Positions 16,558 through 23,944 of a stretch of DNA of 51,105 nucleotides are shown here, piece after piece. Numbering within the stretch: the first letter of the stretch is position 1; each line of letters starts with the position of its first letter. The notes under the pieces are model-generated. The model was given only the letters and a program-made list of their open reading frames with translations, had not been told where the DNA came from and did no database searches. The stretch comes from Planctomycetota bacterium (lineage in GTDB: Bacteria > Planctomycetota > Phycisphaerae > SM23-33): the NCBI GenBank assembly GCA_016235825.1, contig JACRIL010000078.1, positions 1 through 51,105 on the forward strand, read 5' to 3'. Position numbers and translations under genes: made by a program.

Positions 16558-17691
16558 ATGGCCGACTTCAGGTGCGAGAAATGCGGGAAGCTGCTGAGCG
16601 TGGACGCCGGGGCGGGGACGTCGTTCAGGTGCCCGCAGTGCCGGGCGCGGCTGCTGGTGCCTGCGGGCCTGGCCGCGCTGCCAAGTCCCAGGATTGCGGG
16701 CGACAACCTCCGGGCCGGGGAAGCTGCCGGCCGGGACGAGGCCGAACAGGTCCAGCACGAGGAGAAGCTATTCGGCGTGCTGGCCTACGGCATGCCGTGG
16801 GTCATCAGCGCATTCATGCACGTCGGCATATTCCTCATGGCGATGTTCGTGGTGTTCATCGTCGCAGCGGCCCAGCCCGTGCGAACCGATATCACGATCC
16901 CCGACGCGGTGTTTAACACGGAAAATCCGGGCGGAGTGATGAATCCGGGCGGCGGCGGCGATCCGAACATAAAGGCTGCCGCACCGGTCAAGGGCACTTC
17001 CCCCGGCCTCTCGAGACGGGAAAGCAAGATCGCAAACTATTCGTCCGAGGCGAGCGGCAATATCCCCCTGATAGGACTGGATACTGGCGGAACCGGTGGC
17101 GGCGGCGGGGCCTTTGATATCGGTCCCGGCGGCGGCGGCAGCGTGGGGATTAAAAGCAATTTCTACGGCAGCGGCGGCGGAAATGTTCACCAGGTCGTCT
17201 ATGTCATAGACCGGTCCGGCTCGATGATCGACACCTTCGATTATCTCCGCAAGGAGATGCTGACCTCGATAGGCCAGCTCAAGGACCCGCAGGATTTTCA
17301 CGTGATCTTCTATTCCGACGGTCCGCCCATGGAGAATCCGCCCAGGCAGCTTATCCAGGCCAACAAGGCCAACAGGCTCATGGCCGCGGAATTCCTCAAA
17401 GGCATCACCCCCGAGAGGCAGACCGACCCGGTTCCGGCGCTGAAGCGCGCGTTTGACGTGCTCCAGGGCGCCAGGAAGCAGGGCAAACTGATCTACCTGC
17501 TGTCCGACGGCCTGTTTCCGGACAACAACGCGGTGCTCAAGCTGATAGCCGAGCGGAATCCGCCGGGCAATGGCCAGGTCGTGATCCACACCTTCCTGTA
17601 CGGCGATAGGCCCAAGGAGGCCGAGGAAGTCATGAAGAAGATAGCCGACCAAAACAAGGGCAGATACCGGTACGTCAATCCGGAAGAATGA
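16558..17691 (+). CDS. Zinc ribbon-TM-VWA protein, copy 2
   Basis: A protein of 377 residues with the same architecture as copy 1. The zinc ribbon has Cys6, Cys9, Cys25 and Cys28. The TM segment (about residues 75-102) includes Ser84-x3-His88. A conserved NPGGVMNPGGGGDPN motif follows, then a Gly-rich linker and the VWA domain with IDRSGSM (Asp218) and later FYSDG and YLLSDGLFPD. The start has a purine-rich GGTAGGGAA upstream. The C-terminus RYRYVNPEE is nearly the same in all three copies, which suggests that the end is functional. Confidence 0.87.
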   Translation: MADFRCEKCGKLLSVDAGAGTSFRCPQCRARLLVPAGLAALPSPRIAGDNLRAGEAAGRDEAEQVQHEEKLFGVLAYGMPWVISAFMHVGIFLMAMFVVFIVAAAQPVRTDITIPDAVFNTENPGGVMNPGGGGDPNIKAAAPVKGTSPGLSRRESKIANYSSEASGNIPLIGLDTGGTGGGGGAFDIGPGGGGSVGIKSNFYGSGGGNVHQVVYVIDRSGSMIDTFDYLRKEMLTSIGQLKDPQDFHVIFYSDGPPMENPPRQLIQANKANRLMAAEFLKGITPERQTDPVPALKRAFDVLQGARKQGKLIYLLSDGLFPDNNAVLKLIAERNPPGNGQVVIHTFLYGDRPKEAEEVMKKIADQNKGRYRYVNPEE

Positions 17692-17698
17692 GAATCCG

Positions 17699-17749
17699 GC
17701 CGCCGTCGCGTGCGCGGGGCGGGCGGGTCCGCAGACGGGCGACGGCGGC
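17699..17749 (+). terminator. Intergenic hairpin after VWA copy 2
   Basis: GCCGCCGTCGC (17699-17709) pairs perfectly with GCGACGGCGGC (17739-17749) across a 29-base loop. Only an A-rich run follows, so it may be a processing or partial termination site rather than an efficient terminator. Confidence 0.4.
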
Positions 17750-17903
17750 GCGAAAAAGATTTCAAAAGAAATCGTGAAAAAAATTGAAAAAGACCGGGCC
17801 GGAGGTTAGAAATAAGGTATCTCCGGCCTGTGCAAACTCCGGGAATTCAGGCCAAGAGTTTGTAAAATTCCAATAGGGTCCTTAAACAAGCAGGAGACTA
17901 GCC

Positions 17904-19055
17904 ATGGCAGTCGATTTCCGATGCGAGAAGTGCGGGAAGTTGCTCAGCGTTGACGCCCCGGCGGGCACGTCGCTCAAATGTCCGCATTGCAAGGCCAAAC
18001 TGGTTGTGCCGGCGGGCCTTGCCTCCCTGCCCAAACCCAAGATAGCCGGCAGGCCGGGCCAGCGCGGGGACGGCGAACCTGACGAGGGCGAGGGAGGGGA
18101 GGGCGAGGAAGAGGAACAGCGCAATGACAAGCTCTACGGCGTGCTGGCTTACGGCATGCCGTGGGTGATAAGCGCGTTCCTGCACATAGGCATATTCCTG
18201 CTGGCGATGTTCATAGTGTTCGTCGTGGCGGCGGTCCAGCCCAAGCCCGTGGGCATAGAGATTCCCGACGCCCTGCTCAACACGGACAATCCCGGCGGGG
18301 TGATGAACCCCGGCAGCGGGGGCGATCCGAACATGAGGGCGGCCGCCCCGGTCAAGAGCAATTCCAAAGGCTTCTCCAAGCGCGAGGGGAAGGTGGCGTC
18401 CGACGCCTCGGGCGAGACCGGCAACATCGACCTGATCGGCCTGGGCGGCGGCGGGGCCGCGGGCGGCGGGGCGCTGGCCGAGTTCGGGCTGGTGGGCGGC
18501 GGCAGCGGCTCGGGCCCCAAGAGCGGCTTCTACGGCAGCGGCGGAAACGCCTACCAGGTCGTCTACGTCATCGACCGCTCCGGCTCGATGATCCAGACCT
18601 TCGACTACCTCCGCAAGGAGATGCTGACCTCGATAGGCACGCTCAAGGATGTCCAGGATTTTCACGTGATCTTCTACGCGATGGGCACGCCGGTGGAGAA
18701 TCCGCCCAAGCAGCTTATTGCGGCCAACAGGAACAACAAGGTGGCCGCCGCGGAGTTCCTCAAGGGCGTTACGCCGGAAGGCCAGACCGACCCTGTTCCG
18801 GCGATGCAGCGGGCATTCCAGGTGCTCCAGGGCGCCAAGAAGACCGGCAAACTGATCTACCTGCTGTCGGACGGCCTGTTCCCGGATAATGCCTTGGTGC
18901 TCAAAACGATCAAGGAACAGAATCCGCCTGGTCCCAATCAGGCCATGATCAACACCTATCTGTACGGCGAAAGGCCCAAGGAGGCCGAGGAAGTCATGCA
19001 GAAGATAGCGACCGAAAACAAGGGCAGATACAAGTTCGTCAATCCCGACGAATGA
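17904..19055 (+). CDS. Zinc ribbon-TM-VWA protein, copy 3
   Basis: A protein of 383 residues that is most similar to copy 2. The zinc ribbon has Cys7, Cys10, Cys26 and Cys29. A Glu-rich acidic stretch (about residues 56-72) precedes the TM segment with Ser90-x3-His94. The MIDAS motif is IDRSGSM (Asp224). The position of FYSDG in the other copies reads FYAMG here. The start is supported by AGGAG upstream. The gene ends 37 bases before the next one, so transcription probably continues through the helical proteins. Confidence 0.87.
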   Translation: MAVDFRCEKCGKLLSVDAPAGTSLKCPHCKAKLVVPAGLASLPKPKIAGRPGQRGDGEPDEGEGGEGEEEEQRNDKLYGVLAYGMPWVISAFLHIGIFLLAMFIVFVVAAVQPKPVGIEIPDALLNTDNPGGVMNPGSGGDPNMRAAAPVKSNSKGFSKREGKVASDASGETGNIDLIGLGGGGAAGGGALAEFGLVGGGSGSGPKSGFYGSGGNAYQVVYVIDRSGSMIQTFDYLRKEMLTSIGTLKDVQDFHVIFYAMGTPVENPPKQLIAANRNNKVAAAEFLKGVTPEGQTDPVPAMQRAFQVLQGAKKTGKLIYLLSDGLFPDNALVLKTIKEQNPPGPNQAMINTYLYGERPKEAEEVMQKIATENKGRYKFVNPDE

Positions 19056-19092
19056 TGCCTGGCGATCTGAATAGAGTTGAAAGGAAGCACTC

Positions 19093-20175
19093 ATGCGCAA
19101 GACGGCTGCAATACTGGCGATTCAATGCCTGATGGCCCTGCCGGCCTGGGCGCAGGGCACGGACGAAGTAACGCCCTACGGCGCCGACGGGAAAAACGCG
19201 GGCATACCGTTCAAGGCCGTCTCCGTAACCGACTTCAGCAGAGAGTACAAGCTGGAGTTCACTGACGGAACGAGGACCTACAGCAAGCCTATCAAGGAAG
19301 TAAGGCAGATCAAGCTGACGAGCAGCGCCGATTTTTCCAAGGCCGAGGAAATGGCCGCCAAGGGAGACGACGGCGCCAGGGTGGTCGCCCAGTACAAGAG
19401 GGCCGAAGGCCAGATGTCGGGCGCCTGGCAGAAAAGACTGATCCAGATACGGCGTCTCCAGGCCGCCGGCAACAGCGGGTTGGTGGGCATCGCCGTGGAT
19501 GACTGGGTCAAACTGGCGAAGGAAAACAGCAAATACGACCCGGTGATACTGGCCCTTGCGCCCACGACGGTCGCGATAAAAGGATCCGAAGAGAACAAAA
19601 AGGCCATCGATATTCTCAAGGCCAATGCCGAAAGCCAGAACGCGAACTTCAAAAAGCTGGTCCGCGACCTGCTCATGAATGTCCTGACGGCGGAGGGACG
19701 GGCCGAAGAAGCCGCCGTGTATGCGGGAGGCGGCGGTGAAACCACGACAGTCAATCCTATCGGGCCGACTCATGTCGTAAGCACGGTGGTCGGAATCGCC
19801 GCGATCAACACTCTCCTTGCGGCCAAAAAGTACGACGACTGCATCGCCCAGGCCAAGGCCGGGCTGAGGAATTTCCGGGACGCCGATCTGCCCGATGCCC
19901 TTTATATTCTCGCGCAGGCCCAGTTGATCAGGGGCAAAGAGTCCAAGGACCAGGCCATGATCGGCGAGGCCGGCCTGAACTTCATGAGAATTTACACGTT
20001 CTACGACACCTATAGCCGTGCCGGCGAGGCGCTGCTGAACGCCGGCATCGCCTGCCAGGAACTTGGAAACAAGAAGGCGGCCATGATCGCGTTCAGCAAA
20101 GTTCTGGAACGATATCAGAATAACGCCGAACTGGCCAAGCGGGCCCAGGCGTGCATCGGCTCGCTGAACAAGTGA
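19093..20175 (+). CDS. Exported helical-repeat protein, paralogue A
   Basis: A protein of 360 residues with a signal peptide (MRKTAAILAIQCLMALPAWA). A short beta-rich N-terminal domain (residues about 35-75, ending EVRQIKLTSSADF) is followed by alpha-helical repeats that look like TPR. The C-terminal part shows the pattern GEALLNAGIACQELGNKKAAM, typical of a TPR unit. It is clearly paralogous to the next gene. No enzymatic motif is present. AAGGAAG lies upstream of the ATG. It probably acts in the periplasm as a scaffold for the neighbouring VWA and ExbB/D proteins. Confidence 0.72.
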   Translation: MRKTAAILAIQCLMALPAWAQGTDEVTPYGADGKNAGIPFKAVSVTDFSREYKLEFTDGTRTYSKPIKEVRQIKLTSSADFSKAEEMAAKGDDGARVVAQYKRAEGQMSGAWQKRLIQIRRLQAAGNSGLVGIAVDDWVKLAKENSKYDPVILALAPTTVAIKGSEENKKAIDILKANAESQNANFKKLVRDLLMNVLTAEGRAEEAAVYAGGGGETTTVNPIGPTHVVSTVVGIAAINTLLAAKKYDDCIAQAKAGLRNFRDADLPDALYILAQAQLIRGKESKDQAMIGEAGLNFMRIYTFYDTYSRAGEALLNAGIACQELGNKKAAMIAFSKVLERYQNNAELAKRAQACIGSLNK

Positions 20176-20189
20176 TTTTTTGACGTCAT

Positions 20190-20209
20190 GCAGGCGGTCC
20201 GACGCCTGC
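20190..20209 (+). other. Small intergenic hairpin
   Basis: GCAGGCG (20190-20196) pairs with CGCCTGC (20203-20209) between the two helical paralogues, just upstream of the GGGAG ribosome binding site of the second. It may influence processing or translation. Confidence 0.45.
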
Positions 20210-20225
20210 CAATGCGGGAGTCGTC

Positions 20226-21254
20226 ATGCGGACGTTCGCGGTCATAATGATGCTATTGGGGGCGCCGGCGGCCTGGGTCCGGGCTGACGACATAACCCTC
20301 ACGACGACGCGAATCCCCTGGCGGGCTGTCACCATCACCGATTTCCGCGACATGCGGGTCTGTTTCACCACGGACAACGGGGTGAAAAAGGAAAAGCCGC
20401 TCGGTGAAATCAGGCAGATAGCGATGTCGTCCAGCGCGGATTTCACGAAGGCCGAGGAGATGCTGGCCAAGGGCCAGTATGAGCAGGCGGTGGAGCTTTA
20501 CACCAAGGCCGGCCGCCAGTTCGACCAGCCCTGGCAGAAAAAGCTTTCGGGCTATCGCCGGCTGGCGGCGGTCTGCAACACCGTGCTGATCGGCACGGCC
20601 GCCGACGACTGGCTGGCCATGGCCAAAGAGAGCCACTACGACAGGACGGTCCTGGATATGGTTCCCGCAAAGGCGGACAAAAAAGGCTCGGCGCAGAACG
20701 CCGCGGCGATAAAGTCTCTGGCCGCCGCCCAGAAGACCGAGAACAGGGATTTTCAGCGGTGCATCTGGACGCTTCTGGTTACGATCCACACGGCCGAAGG
20801 CGACGGCGACAAAGCCGCCGAATACGCCAGGAAACTTGTCGGAGAACAGGCCGACGCCAACGCCCTGCCGATAAACGCATTGCGGGCGCTTCTGGAAGGC
20901 AATAAGCTTGACGAATGCATCGCGGCGGTTTACAAGGGGCTCAAAACCGACAAGTACAAGGATGCCGACCTGCCCGAAGTTTTTTTCATATTGGCCCAGG
21001 CCCAGCTTGCCAGGCACGCCCGGTCGAGCGACCAGGCCCTGCTTGTCGAGGCCGGGCTGAACTTCATGCGCGTGGCGGTTTTCTATCCCTCGAGCCGCCA
21101 GGCGCCCGAGGCCCTGTTCAACGCCGGACAGATAAACAGGAAATTGAATAACAAAGCCGCCGCCCGGGCCGCCTTCCAGAAGATCATCGAGACGTATACG
21201 ACGGATGAGGCGATAATTGCCCGGGCCAAAGAGGCGATTGCATCGTTGAATTAG
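20226..21254 (+). CDS. Exported helical-repeat protein, paralogue B
   Basis: A protein of 342 residues, related to paralogue A along the whole length. It has a signal peptide, a beta domain ending EIRQIAMSSSADFTKAEEM, and TPR-like helices (for example GQYEQAVELYTKAGRQF). The C-terminal repeat EALFNAGQINRKLNNKAAAR aligns with that of paralogue A. The N-terminal beta domain also resembles the start of the CX4CH protein at 27887. The function is unknown; the position within the VWA/Exb locus suggests an accessory role. Confidence 0.72.
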   Translation: MRTFAVIMMLLGAPAAWVRADDITLTTTRIPWRAVTITDFRDMRVCFTTDNGVKKEKPLGEIRQIAMSSSADFTKAEEMLAKGQYEQAVELYTKAGRQFDQPWQKKLSGYRRLAAVCNTVLIGTAADDWLAMAKESHYDRTVLDMVPAKADKKGSAQNAAAIKSLAAAQKTENRDFQRCIWTLLVTIHTAEGDGDKAAEYARKLVGEQADANALPINALRALLEGNKLDECIAAVYKGLKTDKYKDADLPEVFFILAQAQLARHARSSDQALLVEAGLNFMRVAVFYPSSRQAPEALFNAGQINRKLNNKAAARAAFQKIIETYTTDEAIIARAKEAIASLN

Positions 21255-21353
21255 CCGTTAAGTCGGATATTATTCCTGAACTTCGCAAGCTGTCCCCGCG
21301 GCGAAGCGGCGACGGCTCCGTGTGTCCGGTTCGATGAGCCTGCGGCGCGGAGC

Positions 21354-21402
21354 GGCCGGCTGAAGGTCTGGGTCGAAGCGTTTTCGCCCGTTCAGCCGGT
21401 CC
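21354..21402 (+). other. Hairpin in the leader of the ExbB gene
   Basis: CCGGCTGAA (21356-21364) pairs with TTCAGCCGG (21391-21399) 41 bases upstream of the exbB start. The 185-base gap here is the longest inside the locus and may hold a promoter, but no clear -35/-10 pair was seen. Confidence 0.4.
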
Positions 21403-21439
21403 AAACCGACAGGGACTTTGAGATTCAAGGAGATTGTAG

Positions 21440-22081
21440 ATGAATTACTTCAACGTCTTGTTCTGGCCCGGCGGCGGCGCCATAGGCCTGGTTTTGTGGT
21501 GCGTGAACGTGATCGTATGGTCTCTGATCATACAGCACTTCATCATCATACGCCGCACCACCATTGTGCCGGACCTGGTCAAGGCGCAGCTAGAGGAGTT
21601 CTTCGCCAACAAGCGCTACCGCGAGGCGATCGAGATGACCGCCAACGACCCCAGTTTCCTGGGCCAGATCGTGCACGCCTCGCTGAGCGAGGCCAAGCAC
21701 GGCTACCCCGCGATGGAGCGCGCCCTCGATGAGGCCGCCGAGCACAGGGTCACCAGGATGCTGCGGTATACCGAGTGGCTCAACCTGCTGGGCAACCTTG
21801 GCCCGATGGTGGGCCTGTTCGGCACGGTCTGGGGCCTGATCAAGACGTTCTTCGTAATCGTGGAAAAGGGCGGCTCGGTCAAACCGGCCGAACTTGCCGA
21901 AGCGCTGGGCATCAAGCTGGTCTGCACGCTGCTGGGCCTGGCGGTGGCCATTCCCGCGCTGGCCGCTTATGGCGTGATGCGCAACAAGATCGACAGCCTG
22001 ACGGCCGAGGGGCTTGTAACGGCCCAGCAGTTTATTTCAAACTTCCGTCCGGCCGCCGGCGGGGCCAAGAAGCCCGAGTGA
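21440..22081 (+). CDS. exbB: MotA/TolQ/ExbB proton channel protein
   Basis: An inner membrane protein of 213 residues, the stator subunit that uses the proton gradient together with ExbD. An N-terminal TM helix (about residues 10-35) is followed by a cytoplasmic helical part, then LLGNLGPMVGLFGTVWGLIK and the last TM segment LVCTLLGLAVAIPALAAYGV. Both blocks are family signatures. The length is close to ExbB. AAGGAG seven bases before ATG 21440 sets the start. It is followed by three ExbD-type genes, a 1:3 gene ratio. Confidence 0.93.
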   Translation: MNYFNVLFWPGGGAIGLVLWCVNVIVWSLIIQHFIIIRRTTIVPDLVKAQLEEFFANKRYREAIEMTANDPSFLGQIVHASLSEAKHGYPAMERALDEAAEHRVTRMLRYTEWLNLLGNLGPMVGLFGTVWGLIKTFFVIVEKGGSVKPAELAEALGIKLVCTLLGLAVAIPALAAYGVMRNKIDSLTAEGLVTAQQFISNFRPAAGGAKKPE

Positions 22082-22121
22082 TTTTCGCGGGGAATCCGCT
22101 CTTTAGCAAGGAGTCGCAGAC

Positions 22122-22616
22122 ATGAAGAAAAAGAAACGCGGGTCGCCAGGAGAGGTGGGGTTCAACTACACCCCGCTGATCGACGTAACGTTCAATATTA
22201 TCATTTTCTTTATTCTGACGACAGAGATCGCCGAGGCCAATCTGGCCCAAGTAACTCCGCCATATCCTGCGGACAGCGTCGCCCATGGCCGCGTGGCGGG
22301 CGAAAATCACTGCACCGTGAATATCGTGGTGAAGAACCCTGACTCCAAGGATACGGAAGGCGCAGGCGAGGCCAAGGAATATCAGATAGACGGCGAGCCT
22401 ATCCCGCTGGGCGATGTCGAGAGGCTGTCCCAGGAGTTCAAGAGCCGCCAGGCGAACTGGCAGAGGCCGGCCGGCGCCAGCAAGGACGCCGAGTTCTATA
22501 TTGAGGTGCGCGGTGACGAGCGCGTCAGATACGACGCGGTGGCGCCGGTTCTGCTGGCGGCAGCCAAGGCCCAGATAAAGAAGATGACTCTGACGGCCAA
22601 GAAGAAAGACGATTAA
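22122..22616 (+). CDS. exbD: ExbD/TolR-type protein, copy 1
   Basis: A protein of 164 residues with a short basic cytoplasmic start (MKKKKRGSPGE) and one TM helix, FNYTPLIDVTFNIIIFFIL, containing the proton-carrying Asp21. The periplasmic part includes a VNIVVKN strand and a YIEVRGDERVRYDAV block as in ExbD/TolR. It is the most canonical of the three. AAGGAG is present upstream. It would form the stator with ExbB. Confidence 0.92.
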   Translation: MKKKKRGSPGEVGFNYTPLIDVTFNIIIFFILTTEIAEANLAQVTPPYPADSVAHGRVAGENHCTVNIVVKNPDSKDTEGAGEAKEYQIDGEPIPLGDVERLSQEFKSRQANWQRPAGASKDAEFYIEVRGDERVRYDAVAPVLLAAAKAQIKKMTLTAKKKDD

Positions 22617-22645
22617 CCCCAGATTCTCCACGGGAGAAATGCAAG

Positions 22646-23206
22646 ATGAGCGAAGACAATAACATTCCCAGACTTCCAGCAAGCGCACCCAGGCCCGCAG
22701 GCGGCGCCAAGCCGCCCGGAGCCGCCGCCCGTCCGCCCGCCGAGGCGCACTATGTAAAACCCCGCAAGAAAAAAGAGGTCGAGACGACCAAGATTCACCC
22801 GCCTCTGCTGGCCCTGATCGACGTGCTGTTCACGCTGATGATGTTCTTCATAATAGCGGCCAGGACCAAGCTGGCCGAGGGCGAGATTCCCGGTTCGCTG
22901 CCCAAGATCGGCGGCGCCGCTGCCGCCGCCAGCACGACTCCGCAGCCTATCACCATCACCGTCCGTCCGATCGGCGACGGGAACTTCGCGTGCCAGTTCG
23001 ACCTTGACGGGCAGGCCCTGACTGAGCCGGGCCAGCTTTACGAGATACTGCGTCGCAAGCAGGCGGCCTACGGCCCCGGGACTGCCGATACGGTTCCGGT
23101 GATAATCAGGCCGATACAGGCCGCTCGCTGGAAATGGGTTGTCGAGGCGTTCAACCAGGCCTTGCGGGCGCAGTTCAAGGAGATAGGATTTTCTTCGGCC
23201 GGATGA
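22646..23206 (+). CDS. exbD: ExbD/TolR-type protein, copy 2 (extended N-terminus)
   Basis: A protein of 186 residues. The first 50 are Pro/Ala-rich and basic (ending YVKPRKKKEVETTKIHPP), longer than in usual ExbD. The TM helix LALIDVLFTLMMFFIIAA carries Asp59. The periplasmic domain follows with the ITVRPIGDG strand. Its sequence is close to copy 3 and far from copy 1, so copies 2 and 3 are the product of a later duplication. It starts 30 bases after copy 1 ends. Confidence 0.9.
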   Translation: MSEDNNIPRLPASAPRPAGGAKPPGAAARPPAEAHYVKPRKKKEVETTKIHPPLLALIDVLFTLMMFFIIAARTKLAEGEIPGSLPKIGGAAAAASTTPQPITITVRPIGDGNFACQFDLDGQALTEPGQLYEILRRKQAAYGPGTADTVPVIIRPIQAARWKWVVEAFNQALRAQFKEIGFSSAG

Positions 23207-23274
23207 TTTATCGTGCCGCCGGAACGGCCTGATATGGTTCCGTCGGATGGGCCGGTTTATGTCGGGGTTTTATT

Positions 23275-23318
23275 GATCCCGAAGGCTCGCGGAGGCGCAA
23301 TCCGCCGCGGGCGGGATC
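23275..23318 (+). other. Hairpin between ExbD copies 2 and 3
   Basis: GATCCCG (23275-23281) pairs with CGGGATC (23312-23318), and inside it CGCGG pairs with CCGCG. A GTAAAAAGAGGGAG stretch with the ribosome binding site of the next gene follows. Confidence 0.45.
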
Positions 23319-23340
23319 GGTAAAAAGAGGGAGAAGCGAC

Positions 23341-23868
23341 ATGTTTGACATGGACAAATCGTGGAATGACGGCCCGAGGTCGCCGGATGCGACCGGACAA
23401 TCGCCGGCCGCGGAGCCATATGCCAGACCCCGGAAGAAAAAGGAAGTTGAGCCGACCAGGGTTCACCCGCCTCTGCTGGCCCTCATCGACGTGTTGTTCA
23501 CGCTGATGCTGTTTTTCGTTATCGCGGCCAGGACCAAACTGGCCGAAGGCGAAATTCCAGGCTCGCTGCCGAATATCACCGGAACGGATGAAGTATCCGC
23601 TGAACCTATAGCGATAACGGTCAGGCCTCTGGGCGACGGCCAGAACAACTGCCAGTACGAACTGGACGGCCAGGCCCTCAGCGACGCCGGAAAACTTTAC
23701 GAGCGCCTCAGTTCCAGGCCCAAGTTGTACGGGATCGGGACGCTGGAAAATATCCCGGTGCTCATCAGGCCGCTGCGGGGCGTCCGCTGGCGATGGGCGG
23801 TCGAGGCGTATAACCAGGCCTTGCGGGCCGGCTATCATAAAGTCAGGTTTGACCCCGGATATTATTGA
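23341..23868 (+). CDS. exbD: ExbD/TolR-type protein, copy 3
   Basis: A protein of 175 residues with an N-terminal extension of about 40 residues, then RKKKEVEPTRVHPP, the TM helix LALIDVLFTLMLFFVIAA with Asp50 and a periplasmic domain closely similar to copy 2 (RPLRGVRWRWAVEAYNQALR). The sequence through the TM and the next 15 residues (RTKLAEGEIPGSLP) is almost identical in copies 2 and 3. GGGAG lies upstream. Confidence 0.9.
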   Translation: MFDMDKSWNDGPRSPDATGQSPAAEPYARPRKKKEVEPTRVHPPLLALIDVLFTLMLFFVIAARTKLAEGEIPGSLPNITGTDEVSAEPIAITVRPLGDGQNNCQYELDGQALSDAGKLYERLSSRPKLYGIGTLENIPVLIRPLRGVRWRWAVEAYNQALRAGYHKVRFDPGYY

Positions 23869-23944
23869 AGAAAGCGAAGAAAGGTTTTTCATCCGAAATG
23901 CAGGCCATGCCGCGAGATTCGGCGAATTTTGAAGGAGCAGGATA

